Below, piece after piece: positions 45,416 to 53,700 of a stretch of 64,000 nucleotides of DNA. The stretch's first letter is position 1. Each line of letters starts with the position of its first letter. The position numbers and the translations under genes are program-made. The stretch is from Hymenobacter daecheongensis DSM 21074. GTDB taxonomy: Bacteria; Bacteroidota; Bacteroidia; Cytophagales; Hymenobacteraceae. The DNA lies in NCBI RefSeq assembly GCF_900141805.1, contig NZ_FQYN01000007.1, forward strand, positions 62,001 through 126,000. Reading direction: 5' to 3'. Below the pieces are notes generated by a model. The model saw only the letters and a program-made list of their open reading frames with translations. It had not been told where the DNA came from and did no database searches.

Positions 45416-45646
45416 GGAAGGGGTTTTGCTTTGGTCGGAGGGTGTTGCGCCTTGGTCGGGAGGTGTTTTCGAACAGTCGGAGGGTGTTTCGCTTCGCTCG
45501 GGAGGTGTTTTCGATTAGTCTGGAGGTGTTTCGGCTTGGTCGGAGGGTGTTTTGCTTTGGTCGGGAGGTGTTTTGCCTTGGTCGGAAGGTGTTTCGTCTT
45601 AGTCGGGAGGTGTTTTGCTTTGGTCGAGAGGGGTTTTAGGTGGGTA
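45416..45646. repeat. 21-bp minisatellite 1, eleven units
   Basis: Eleven head-to-tail units of exactly 21 bp with no length change. Each has a near-constant block (GGGAGGTGTTTT or GGAGGGTGTTTC), then a more variable block (GCTTTGG, CGAACA, CGATTA) and TC. Units alternate between the GGAGGG and GGGAGG forms. Long reading frames exist on both strands (heptapeptide KAKHLPT on minus) because 21 is a multiple of three, but none has a plausible start or context. It lies between the PBP start and the 45735 gene, filling the gap with the C hairpin. Confidence 0.88.
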
Positions 45647-45734
45647 GGTATTGTGGCGTAATTCGAATACTTTGGGTGCGGTAAGCAAGGGCTTATCACG
45701 CCGGGCAGAGCGGTTCTGCTATGTATATCGTTTT

Positions 45735-46409
45735 ATGAATAAGGACAAAGAAGACCAGTTAGTGATGTGTGGGCAGGTGGTGGATTATGTGACGGAGAAC
45801 AAAGACGCGCTGGCGGCCAGCGAGGTGGCGGCTGAGCAGGCCGACGAGGTAGCCGAGCACTATGCCCAGGTGGAGGGCGCCCGCGGCGGCACGGCCAAGC
45901 GCACCAAGAGCCTGACGGCCGATGCCAAAGCGGCCAAAAAGACGCTGCTGGAGCTGCTGCCGGCCCTGCTGGGCCCCCTGAGCCGCATTGCCACCCGCCT
46001 CCAGGACAACGACCTGCTGGCCTCGGCCACGCTCAGCAGCAAGCAGCTGCGGAAGCTGCGGCCGCTGGCGTTCGTGGGGGTGGTAGACGCGGTGCTGGCC
46101 AGCGCCGCCCGCCCCGACGTGGTGCCGGAGCTGGCCAAGCAGGGCCTCACGGCCAAGGCCCTGCAGCCGCTGCGCGACGCGCTGGCCACTTTCAAAACGG
46201 CGCAGCCCGCCGCGCGCAAAACCATTAACGAGCGGGTGGTGGCGGGGGCCGCGCTGGAAGAACTGTTGGATGCCCTGATGGACGAGGTGCGCCAGTTGGA
46301 TGCCGACATGAAAGCCTTCAAACTGCTTGACCGGGAGCTGTACAACGGCTACACCCAGGCTCGCAAGCTGGTGACGACGGGCGGGAGAGGCGGCGCGGCC
46401 GTGGCGTAG
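45735..46409 (+). CDS. Helical protein of unknown function
   Basis: 224 residues, MNKDKEDQLVMCGQ..., nearly all alpha-helix by composition (Ala, Leu, Lys, Glu), no signal peptide or membrane helix. Repeated helix-rich blocks (NKDALAASEVAAEQADEVAE, TLLELLPALLGPLSRIATRL) suggest a coiled-coil or helical-bundle protein. I do not recognise the family. It lies downstream of minisatellite 1 and upstream of the REP cluster; ATG 45735 fits the change in base composition. Confidence 0.65.
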   Translation: MNKDKEDQLVMCGQVVDYVTENKDALAASEVAAEQADEVAEHYAQVEGARGGTAKRTKSLTADAKAAKKTLLELLPALLGPLSRIATRLQDNDLLASATLSSKQLRKLRPLAFVGVVDAVLASAARPDVVPELAKQGLTAKALQPLRDALATFKTAQPAARKTINERVVAGAALEELLDALMDEVRQLDADMKAFKLLDRELYNGYTQARKLVTTGGRGGAAVA

Positions 46410-46473
46410 AGGTTGGGTGAAATAAGAGCCGGCCCGCTTGTGAGAGCGGGCCGGCTTTGTTTCGGGTAACGGG

Positions 46474-46567
46474 TGTAGAGACGCGTACTCGCGTCTCCTC
46501 GTTGCTGACGTTGTTTGTCGGTATGGTGTTGGCCGTTCAACGAGGAGACGCGAATACGCGTCTCTAC
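46474..46567. repeat. Repeat family C, BIME-like pair 1 (left of the transposase)
   Basis: TGTAGAGACGCGTACTCGCG + TCTCCTCGTTG faces CAACGAGGAGACGCGAATAC + GCGTCTCTACA across 35 bases. Each arm is GTAG + GAGACGC/GCGTCTC hairpin, the layout of REP sequences mobilised by tyrosine transposases of the RAYT group. Confidence 0.88.
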
Positions 46568-46608
46568 AGCGGGTAGATAGATGCTGGTTATTCGAGTGGC
46601 GCGAACGG

Positions 46609-46715
46609 TGTAGAGACGCGTATTCGCGTCTCCTCGTTGCTGACGTTGTTTGTAATGGGTATGGCTGGCGCGGTGCTGGTCGTTCAACGAGGAGACGCGA
46701 ATACGCGTCTCTACA
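46609..46715. repeat. Repeat family C, BIME-like pair 2 (left of the transposase)
   Basis: Same arms as pair 1 (TGTAGAGACGCGTATTCGCG + TCTCCTCGTTGCTGACG and complement), 41 bases further on, ending six bases before the transposase stop codon. Confidence 0.9.
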
Positions 46716-46720
46716 GCGGG

Positions 46721-47278
46721 CTAGCGGAACAGGCCTTCTTCGCCGAAATGCTCGTGCTGCCAGCGGCTGGGATTGGTGATGATGTAGCTGCGGATTTTGT
46801 CTAGCTCTAGGTCGTTGCGCACCACCCGGTCGTGGTAGCGGGGTTGCCAGGCGAGAGGCAGGGCGGCGTGGCGGGCCTGGGAGGTGGCACCGGCTTTGAA
46901 GCCGCGCAGGATGGCCGCCAGGTTTTCGCGTTGGGGAGTAAAGCGGTTTTCGTAGTACAGGTTTGGGACGGGTTCGGTGGGCTTATCGAACAGCAGCAGG
47001 CCGTGCAGGTGGTCGGGCATGAGGACGAAGGCATCCAGCGTCACGAAGGGAAAGCGGGTTGGGATCTGCTGCCAGCAGGCCTGCACCAGCGCGGCCACCA
47101 GAGTAGGCGCCAGGTGGGCCTGGTCCCAGTCGTGGTTCGGCACCACGATTTCGCCGAAGTAGCGGGTGCGGTGCCGGGTGCAGATGGTGACGAAGTAGGC
47201 CCCGTTCTGCCCGTAGTCATAGCCCCGCAGCCTAGCTGTGGCCACGCGGTATCGGTCGCTGTATAATTCGGTATCCAT
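46721..47278 (-). CDS. REP-associated tyrosine transposase (RAYT, IS200/Y1 type)
   Basis: 185 residues. YFVTICTRHRTRYFGEI and VLMPDHLHGLLLF (His-Leu-His metal pair) with a later Tyr in DKIRSYIITNPSRW give the HUH-Y1 transposase layout. The single-copy gene is flanked on both sides by family C palindromes, the normal setting of RAYTs, which act on REP single strands and do not move as insertion sequences. ATG 47278 is preferred to the upstream TTG-type extension since MDTELYSDRYRVATARLRGYDYGQNGAYF, read in parts, matches the family start. Confidence 0.9.
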   Translation of the reverse strand: MDTELYSDRYRVATARLRGYDYGQNGAYFVTICTRHRTRYFGEIVVPNHDWDQAHLAPTLVAALVQACWQQIPTRFPFVTLDAFVLMPDHLHGLLLFDKPTEPVPNLYYENRFTPQRENLAAILRGFKAGATSQARHAALPLAWQPRYHDRVVRNDLELDKIRSYIITNPSRWQHEHFGEEGLFR

Positions 47279-47290
47279 AAATAGAACGAT

Positions 47291-47390
47291 GTAGAGACGC
47301 GTATTCGCGTCTCGTCGTTGAACGAGGACGCTTGCGCGCAAGATAACCAACGTCAGCAACGATTGAGACGCAACTATGCGTCTCTACACC
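47291..47390. repeat. Repeat family C, diverged pair (right of the transposase)
   Basis: TGTAGAGACGCGTATTCGCG + TCTCGTCGTT on the left and GAGACGCAACTATGCGTCTC + TACA on the right; shares CAACGTCAGCAACGA-type inner sequence with the left copies. It occupies most of 47279-47410. Confidence 0.85.
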
Positions 47391-47407
47391 CGGCGGTATG
47401 GCTCAGC

Positions 47408-47438
47408 AAAACGCCGCCTGGATTGCTCCAGACGGCGT
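47408..47438 (-). terminator. Intrinsic terminator (minus strand)
   Basis: ACGCCG(C)CTGGA pairs with TCCAG(A)CGGCGT around TTGC; an A-run at 47408-47411 gives a short T-run on the minus strand, 31 bases after the MBL gene. Confidence 0.6.
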
Positions 47439-47468
47439 AGCTGTAACTCGTGCCAGGTTGTAGTTGGC

Positions 47469-48248
47469 TTACTGGGCCGCCGGATACCAGTTGCGCAGAC
47501 GGACGTCAATTTTCTTGTTGGCCGTGTTCACGGTTTTCTTGAAGCCGTCCACGTCGCTCAGGCCGCTCTGGCCCCGATAGTGATACGGATACACAATGCC
47601 CGGCTTGAAGGCCAGTACACCCTGCGCGGCCTGCTGCACGTCCATGGTGTAGGGCAGGTTCATGCACACGAAGGCCACGTCGATGCCCTTGAGGGCGCGC
47701 ATCTCGGCAATGTCTTCGGTGTCGCCGGACAGGTACACGTTTTTGCCGCCCAGGCTGAGCACGTAGCCGTTGCCCCGGCCTTTGGTGTGCATGGCGTCGG
47801 GGGCTTCGGGCAGGTTGTACATCGGAATGGCCGAAACCTGCATGCCCAGCGTGTCGAGCCGCTGCCCGTTGCGCAGGATGCGGACCTGGGCTTTGTATTC
47901 GGCGGGCAGCTTATCGGCCACGGCCTGGGGCACGATCATCAGGGCCTTGCCCACGGAAAGACCCGCCAGTGTTTTCGGGTCGAGGTGGTCGCCGTGAATG
48001 TCGGTGATGACGATGACATCGGGGGCGGCCAGGCCGGCGTAGGCCGCGGCTCCGCCGTAGGGGTCCACGTAAATGGTCTTGCCGTTCCAGGTAAACACCA
48101 CGCTGCCGTGGGTGATGGGCTGCACCATGAGCGGGCCTTTCTTGGTAGCAATCTGGTCGGCGGCCGCGCGCGGCGCGGGGGCGGTTTGGGCTTGGGCCGA
48201 TGTAGTAAACGCCGCCAGGGCCGCCGCGAGGATAAGGGTGGATTTCAT
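47469..48248 (-). CDS. Exported MBL-fold metal-dependent hydrolase
   Basis: 259 residues: signal peptide ending AQAQ (about 1-21), then a metallo-beta-lactamase fold of the UPF0173/UlaG-like type: TWNGKTIYVDPYGG, VITDIHGDHLD (metal ligands His, Asp, His), VYLSGDTEDIAEM and YPYHYRGQSGL. Members hydrolyse phosphodiester or lactone bonds or are uncharacterised. Bacteroidota paralogs are usually cytoplasmic, so the signal peptide is notable. Monocistronic. Confidence 0.85.
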   Translation of the reverse strand: MKSTLILAAALAAFTTSAQAQTAPAPRAAADQIATKKGPLMVQPITHGSVVFTWNGKTIYVDPYGGAAAYAGLAAPDVIVITDIHGDHLDPKTLAGLSVGKALMIVPQAVADKLPAEYKAQVRILRNGQRLDTLGMQVSAIPMYNLPEAPDAMHTKGRGNGYVLSLGGKNVYLSGDTEDIAEMRALKGIDVAFVCMNLPYTMDVQQAAQGVLAFKPGIVYPYHYRGQSGLSDVDGFKKTVNTANKKIDVRLRNWYPAAQ

Positions 48249-48344
48249 TAGGTTTTTACTGGTGAGGTAGAAGGCAATAAGTTGCTAACTCAGGGCGGGG
48301 GTGAAAGTTCTGGGGAAGGCGTTTGCAGAGGGTAACTGGCGTGT

Positions 48345-48493
48345 TGCAGTCGCTCGGCTGTGCCGAGTGACACTTACGCGTGAGCAGCTCTGCTGCGAAT
48401 TGGCTGGTGCGGCTAGAACGAGCCAGCGGCGCGGGACGCTCGGGGCAGAGCCCCTCCGGCACACGTGTCACTCGGCACAGCCGAGCGACTGCA
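48345..48493. repeat. Repeat family D, copy 1 (inverted pair)
   Basis: TGCAGTCGCTCGGCTGTGCC + GAGTGACAC and its exact complement, 148 bp overall; each arm has the hairpin CTCGGC-TGT-GCCGAG next to TGAC/GTCA. The inner sequence has weaker foldbacks. With direct repeat F it accounts for 48249-48588. Confidence 0.88.
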
Positions 48494-48499
48494 TGGGGG

Positions 48500-48558
48500 G
48501 GTACAACCTCCACAGTATAGCTGGGTACGAGTTACGGCTGCGCCTAAACGCGCGCCAG
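48500..48558 (+). repeat. Direct repeat F, left copy
   Basis: 59 bp starting GGTACAACCTCCAC and ending GCGCGCCAG; the second copy is at 49304-49362 in the same orientation. The right copy has GGAGGT-ACA-ACCTCC and CGAGTT/AACTCG foldbacks; the left copy has lost parts of both. The two copies bracket the toxin-antitoxin pair. Confidence 0.85.
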
Positions 48559-48588
48559 TTTGGCGAATCCACTTATCTTTCGCTGGTT

Positions 48589-48891
48589 ATGCAGCCACTC
48601 TCCTTGTACTCTGAAGCTCTCAAACACCTGTGCCAGCAGCACCGGGTGCGCCGACTGATGGTATTCGGCTCGGTGCTGACAGACGGTTTTCGCCCCGACA
48701 GTGACGTTGACTTAGTGGCCGAGTTTGAGCCCATGCCGCTGGAAGACTATGCCGATAACTATTTCCGCTTCAAGTTTGCGCTGGAAGAGGTACTAGGCCG
48801 GTCGGTTGACCTGCTCGAAGCCCAGGCCGTGCGCAACCCGTACTTCCGGCAGCAGCTCGAAGCCACGCAGCAGTTGGTATATGCAGCCTGA
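48589..48891 (+). CDS. MntA-type nucleotidyltransferase antitoxin
   Basis: 100 residues of the minimal nucleotidyltransferase (MNT) family: RLMVFGSVLTDGFRPDSDVD contains Gly27-Ser28 and Asp39-x-Asp41 (GSx10DxD), the metal-binding active site. In characterised pairs this antitoxin adds AMP units to the toxin HepT and silences it. ATG 48589 lies 30 bases after the left F repeat, so the promoter may be in or near that repeat. The frame overlaps the toxin start by 11 bases. Confidence 0.88.
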   Translation: MQPLSLYSEALKHLCQQHRVRRLMVFGSVLTDGFRPDSDVDLVAEFEPMPLEDYADNYFRFKFALEEVLGRSVDLLEAQAVRNPYFRQQLEATQQLVYAA

Positions 48892-49222
48892 AATTCGCGC
48901 CTGCCTGCACGATGTGCTACAGGCCATTACCGAAACGGAAGGCTTCTTCGCCGGGCAGCCGCTGGACTTCACCCGCTACCAGCAGGATGTGCGTACCCGC
49001 CGCGCCACCGAGCGCAACCTGGAAATAATGGGGGAGGCCGTAGGGCGAATCCTGAAGCTAGAGCCAGCTTTCGCCCTTACCAGTGCCCGTCAGATCATAG
49101 CCACCCGCAACCGCATCATCCACGGCTACGATACTGTGTCGGATGAGATGGTGTGGAGTATCGTGGTGCGCCACCTGCCGTTGTTGAAGGCAGAGGTGGT
49201 GGCGCTGCTGGGTGGGGAATAA
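48881..49222 (+). CDS. HepT-type HEPN ribonuclease toxin
   Basis: 113 residues of the DUF86/HEPN family, helical, with RNRIIHGYD (Arg76, His81, Tyr83): the R-x4-H-x-Y motif where Arg and His form the RNase site and Tyr is the residue modified by MntA. In known systems the toxin cleaves RNA when free of its antitoxin and can act in plasmid stability or phage defence. Start ATG 48881 overlaps the antitoxin end (48891). Confidence 0.88.
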   Translation: MQPEIRACLHDVLQAITETEGFFAGQPLDFTRYQQDVRTRRATERNLEIMGEAVGRILKLEPAFALTSARQIIATRNRIIHGYDTVSDEMVWSIVVRHLPLLKAEVVALLGGE

Positions 49223-49239
49223 GTAAGTTTTCTGGAAAC

Positions 49240-49277
49240 GAACCGCGCCGCCCAAATTGCTTCAGGCGGCGCGGTTC
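49240..49277 (+). terminator. Hairpin after the toxin-antitoxin pair
   Basis: GAACCGCGCCGCC pairs exactly with its complement around 12 bases, 18 bases after the HepT stop. The T-run is absent, so termination would be weak. Confidence 0.65.
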
Positions 49278-49303
49278 CGGCTTGCCGCTGGCGCGGCAGT
49301 GGA

Positions 49304-49362
49304 GGTACAACCTCCACGTTATGGCTGGACACGAGTTACGGCTGCGCCTAAACTCGCGCCAG
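49304..49362 (+). repeat. Direct repeat F, right copy
   Basis: 59 bp, about 88 per cent identical to 48500-48558. Holds GGAGGTACAACCTCC and a CGAGTT ... AACTCG foldback. It ends eight bases before the stop codon of the AT-rich nuclease gene. Confidence 0.85.
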
Positions 49363-49370
49363 ATGGGGTG

Positions 49371-50612
49371 TTATATAACCAATTGACTTTGGTAATCATG
49401 CATTATCTGTCCGATAGATCTAGCCCTAGAGTTATCAGTGAATTTTCCAAGCCCTTTCAATCTATTTATTATAGAAGTTTTAGATAGTTCAAGGCGTATA
49501 GACATAGCATTGATGATTTTTATAAAGTCCTTAATGTTGCCAGGCTGATCATCTACGTATAGATGGCCTTCTCTTACACCGAATCTTCTTTGGTATTGTA
49601 GTAGCGTAGCCATAAGCGGGACTTTGGGCATCGTTAAACATGCGGCGAAGTAATTTGCTTGCCACTCTATCCACTGCTTTTCGTTCTTCAGGCTATGTTT
49701 GTTCGTTTTAAAGCTGTACTCGGAATCAGGTAGTGTGTTTATTAATTCACTTTCAACAATTGTCCCGTCATGGATTATACAGTGGCCAATTTCATGTGCT
49801 AAAACAAATTTATATCTTTTTGCTTTGTACAAACTATGGTTAACTTGGATGTTTTGGTTGTTAGCATCGAAGCATCCGAAAATAGCTGCGTTGTTGGTGT
49901 TCTTGATTCTAAGGCCTAAGATTTTATTTGTGTATTCAACCAAGTCGTCTATAGATGCGACTCTTTCGCAGTTTAATATTCCTGGGTCTATATGATTGAG
50001 GACTTCGTTGGCTATTAATTCTATATTTTCTTTGGAGTAATTTTTAACGTTGTTCTCAATGCCTTTTATATTCTGGAATGCCTTGATCAGTGTCGTATCT
50101 ATTTCTTTTTCTAAGTGCTTTTCTCCTTGATCTAATTTGACTTTATTCTTGTTATAGAAGTCTATGACTGTATTTGATCTTAATTTATTGTACAATACAA
50201 TATTGTATTGATTACTTATGTCTACGCCAACAAGCATTATGCCTTGTGATTCAGCAAAATTGTGAGCCGATTTTTGAAATCTGCTTGTGGCAATGAATAC
50301 TGCCTTTGAGTTTCTAGGTGCGACTTGTTCAATCTTTTTGGAAAAAGCTTCGAGTCTATCTATTGATATTGGTGTCTTATAGTCCTTGCACTCTATGATA
50401 TAAATGAGAGAATATCTATCGGCGCCAGGAGGTTGAACTTCTACTGTTAAATCAAAAATAATATTGCCTTTTCTAGCGTGTGAATAATATGGTTCCTTTT
50501 TCTTGATTGTATATGCGTCAGCCATGACAGCGATTCTCTTTTCCTCTATCATGGTTTCAATAATGCGTAAAGCTCTTTCTTCAAAAGCATCTCCTTTTGC
50601 GGTAGTATTCAT
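49371..50612 (-). CDS. Mrr-like restriction endonuclease fused to an ImmA/IrrE metallopeptidase
   Basis: 413 residues from ATG 50612. N-terminal half: a PD-(D/E)xK nuclease like Mrr/restriction_endonuclease_like (GDAFEERALRII, IIFDLTVEV with Asp54, IIECKDYKTP with Glu74-x-Lys76, AVFIATSRFQKSA). A helical linker (145-230) leads to an ImmA/IrrE (COG2856) zinc protease: LAHEIGHCIIHDG (His273, Glu274, His277) and IEWQANYFAACLTMP with Glu316. The gene is much richer in A+T than all its neighbours, a sign of recent transfer. A protease-gated nuclease acting in phage or mobile-element response is an inference. Confidence 0.82.
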   Translation of the reverse strand: MNTTAKGDAFEERALRIIETMIEEKRIAVMADAYTIKKKEPYYSHARKGNIIFDLTVEVQPPGADRYSLIYIIECKDYKTPISIDRLEAFSKKIEQVAPRNSKAVFIATSRFQKSAHNFAESQGIMLVGVDISNQYNIVLYNKLRSNTVIDFYNKNKVKLDQGEKHLEKEIDTTLIKAFQNIKGIENNVKNYSKENIELIANEVLNHIDPGILNCERVASIDDLVEYTNKILGLRIKNTNNAAIFGCFDANNQNIQVNHSLYKAKRYKFVLAHEIGHCIIHDGTIVESELINTLPDSEYSFKTNKHSLKNEKQWIEWQANYFAACLTMPKVPLMATLLQYQRRFGVREGHLYVDDQPGNIKDFIKIINAMSIRLELSKTSIINRLKGLGKFTDNSRARSIGQIMHDYQSQLVI

Positions 50613-50642
50613 GATATCAGATTTTTGCAAGTATTAGCTAAT

Positions 50643-50703
50643 ATAAAAAAGAATGGTTTTATACGCGGCTGACGGATGTCAATTCGTGTATAAAACCATT
50701 CTT
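50643..50703 (-). terminator. Intrinsic terminator of the icmF gene
   Basis: AAGAATGGTTTTATAC pairs with its exact complement (GTATAAAACCATTCTT) around about 23 bases; an A-run at 50644-50650 gives TTTTTT on the minus strand. It separates icmF from the AT-rich nuclease gene and may also mark the border of the acquired DNA. Confidence 0.75.
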
Positions 50704-50738
50704 ATATAATGGCTTCATCCAGCCAAGATAGCTACGAA

Positions 50739-53700
50739 TTACATATTCCGACGATACTGCCCCCCAACCTCGAACAGCGCATTTGTAATCTGCCCCAATG
50801 AGCAGAACTTCACCGTTTCCATCAGCTCGGCGAAGAGGTTGCCGTTGGCAATGGCGACTTGCTGGAGCTGCTTGAGGCGGCTGGCGGTCTGGTCGGCGTT
50901 GCGGGTGTGCAGGATGTTGAGCATTTCGATCTGGTACTGCTTTTCCTCGTCGGTGGCGCGGATCACCTCGGCGGGCACCACCGTGGGCGAGCCTTTGGAG
51001 GAGAGGAAGGTATTCACGCCGATGATAGGGTACTCGCCCGTGTGCTTGAGCATCTCGTAGTGCATGCTTTCCTCCTGAATCTTGCCGCGCTGGTACATGG
51101 TTTCCATGGCGCCCAGCACGCCGCCGCGCTCCGTTATGCGGTCAAACTCCATGAGTACTGCCTCTTCCACCAGGTCGGTGAGCTCCTCGATGATGAAGGA
51201 GCCCTGGAGCGGGTTTTCGTTTTTGGCCAGGCCCAGCTCCCGGTTGATGATGAGCTGGATGGCCATGGCCCGGCGCACCGATTCCTCGGTGGGCGTGGTA
51301 ATGGCCTCGTCGTAGGCGTTGGTGTGCAGGGAGTTGCAGTTGTCGTAGATGGCGTAGAGGGCCTGCAGGGTGGTGCGGATATCGTTGAAGTCGATTTCCT
51401 GGGCGTGCAGGCTCCGGCCGCTGGTCTGGATGTGGTACTTCAGCATCTGGCTCCGGGCGTCGGCACCGTACTTCAGCTTCATGGCCTTGGCCCAGATGCG
51501 GCGGGCTACCCGGCCGATGACGGCGTACTCGGGGTCGATGCCGTTGGAGAAGAAGAACGAGAGGTTGGGCGCGAAGTCGTTCACGCTCATGCCCCGGCTC
51601 ACGTAGTACTCCACAAAGGTGAAGCCGTTGCTCAGCGTGAGGGCCAGCTGGGTGAGGGGATTGGCGCCAGCCTCGGCAATGTGGTAGCCGGAAATGGACA
51701 CCGAGTAGAAGTTGCGGACCTTCTCCTTGATGAAGTACTCCTGCACGTCGCCCATCAGGCGCAGGGCGAATTCGGTGCTGAAGATGCAGGTGTTCTGGGC
51801 CTGGTCTTCCTTGAGAATGTCGGCCTGCACGGTGCCGCGCACCTGGCTCAGGGTGCGGGTTTTGATGGTGTGGTACACGTCGGCGGGCAGCACCTGGTCG
51901 CCGGTGACGCCGAGCAGCATGAGGCCCAGGCCGTCGTTGCCGGCGGGCAGCTCGCCCTGGTAGCGGGGGCGGGCGAGGCCCTTGTCGGCGTAGAGCTGGT
52001 TGATTTTGGCGTCGGTTTCCGCTTCCAGGCCGTGCTCCTTAATGTATAGCTCGCACTGCTGGTCGATGGCGGCGTTCATGAAGAAGGCGGCCAGCGTGGC
52101 GGCGGGGCCGTTGATGGTCATCGACACCGAGGTGCTGGGGTTGGCCAGGTTGAAGCCCGAGTAGAGCTTCTTGGCGTCGTCGAGGCAGCAGATGCTCACG
52201 CCGGCGTTGCCGATCTTGCCGTAGATGTCGGGCCGGTGGTCGGGGTCTTCGCCGTAGAGCGTCACCGAGTCGAAGGCCGTGCTCAGGCGCTTGGCGGGCA
52301 GGCCCATACTCACGTAGTGGAAGCGGCGGTTTGTCCGCTCGGGGCCGCCTTCACCGGCAAACATGCGGGTCGGGTCTTCGCCTTCGCGCTTGAACGGAAA
52401 CACGCCGGCCGTGTAGGGAAACTCGCCGGGCACGTTCTCCTGCAGTTGCCAGCGCAGCAAGTCACCCCAGGCCGTGTAGCGCGGCAAACTGACTTTGGGA
52501 ATCTGCTGGTTAGAGAGGCTGGTGGTGTGCGTCTGGATGCGGATTTCCTTGTCGCGCACCTTGAACACGAACTCCGGGGCCTTGTAGGCGGCTACTTTCT
52601 GCGGCCAGGTTTCCAGGAGTTTCCAGTTCTGCCCGTCCAGCCGGAGTTTGACCTCCTCGAAGGTGCTCTCCAGGCCGGCCACGAGTGCTCCGGCATCGGG
52701 TTGGTGGCTGCCGTTCCCGCTGCCAGGTCCGCCAGCGGCGTTCCCGAGGCTTTGGACGGCTCCGACGGCTTGTCGGATCCCATAGAGCTGTTGAGCAACG
52801 TCAGCTTGTTTTTGAACCCACTGGTCATATTGGCGGTTGGTTTCGGCGATTTCGGAAAGGTAACGGGTGCGGTGCGGCGGGATGATGTAGATCTTCTCCG
52901 AGTCCTCTTTGCTGGTGGCCAGCTGCGAGGCGAAGGGCACGCCGGTCTTGGCTTCTACGGTGCTCAGGATGGCGCGGTACAAGCGGTTCATGCCCGGGTC
53001 GTTGAACTGGGAAGCAATGGTGCCGAACACGGGCATCTCGTCGAGGGGCTGGTCCCAGTGGCCGTGGTTGCGCTGGTACTGCTTGCGCACGTCGCGCAGG
53101 GCGTCGAGGGCGCCGCGCTTGTCGAACTTGTTGAGGGCAATGACGTCGGCGAAGTCGAGCATGTCGATTTTCTCCAGCTGCGTGGCCGCGCCGTACTCGG
53201 GCGTCATCACGTAGAGGCTGGCGTCGGAGTGCTCGATGATTTCGGTGTCACTCTGCCCGATGCCGGAGGTTTCGAGGATGATCAGGTCGAACTCGGCGGC
53301 CCGCACCACGTCCACGGCGTCCTGCACGTACTTGCTCAGGGCCAGGTTGCTCTGGCGGGTGGCCAGGCTGCGCATGTACACGCGGGGGCTGTTGATGGAG
53401 TTCATCCGGATCCGGTCGCCCAAGAGCGCCCCGCCGGTCTTGCGCTTCGAGGGGTCCACGGAGATGATGGCAATGGTCTTCTCGGGGAAGTCCATCAGGA
53501 AGCGCCGCACCAGCTCATCCACCAAGCTCGACTTGCCCGCGCCGCCCGTGCCGGTGATGCCCAGAATTGGGGTTTTAGTTGTTAGTTGTTCGTTGTCAGT
53601 TGTTAGGTCGCTCTTTTGATTGCCTTTTTCACTGACAACTGACAGCTGATAACTAGCAACTAAGTCCTTGCGCACCTTCTCAAATTCTTCGGGGAAGTTT

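Noticed and set aside
45169..45699. 176-residue minus-strand frame with heptapeptide repeats (KAKHLPT) over minisatellite 1
   Set aside because: It runs through a REP hairpin and into the antisense of the PBP gene, with no matching start context; the open frame follows from the 21-bp period.
46721..47278. IS200/IS605 insertion sequence
   Set aside because: No left/right ends or tnpB; single gene between REP palindromes fits a RAYT, not an autonomous element.
48301..48588. 96-residue N-terminal extension of the MntA frame
   Set aside because: It would translate repeats D and F; the family starts at the MQPLSLYSEA ATG.
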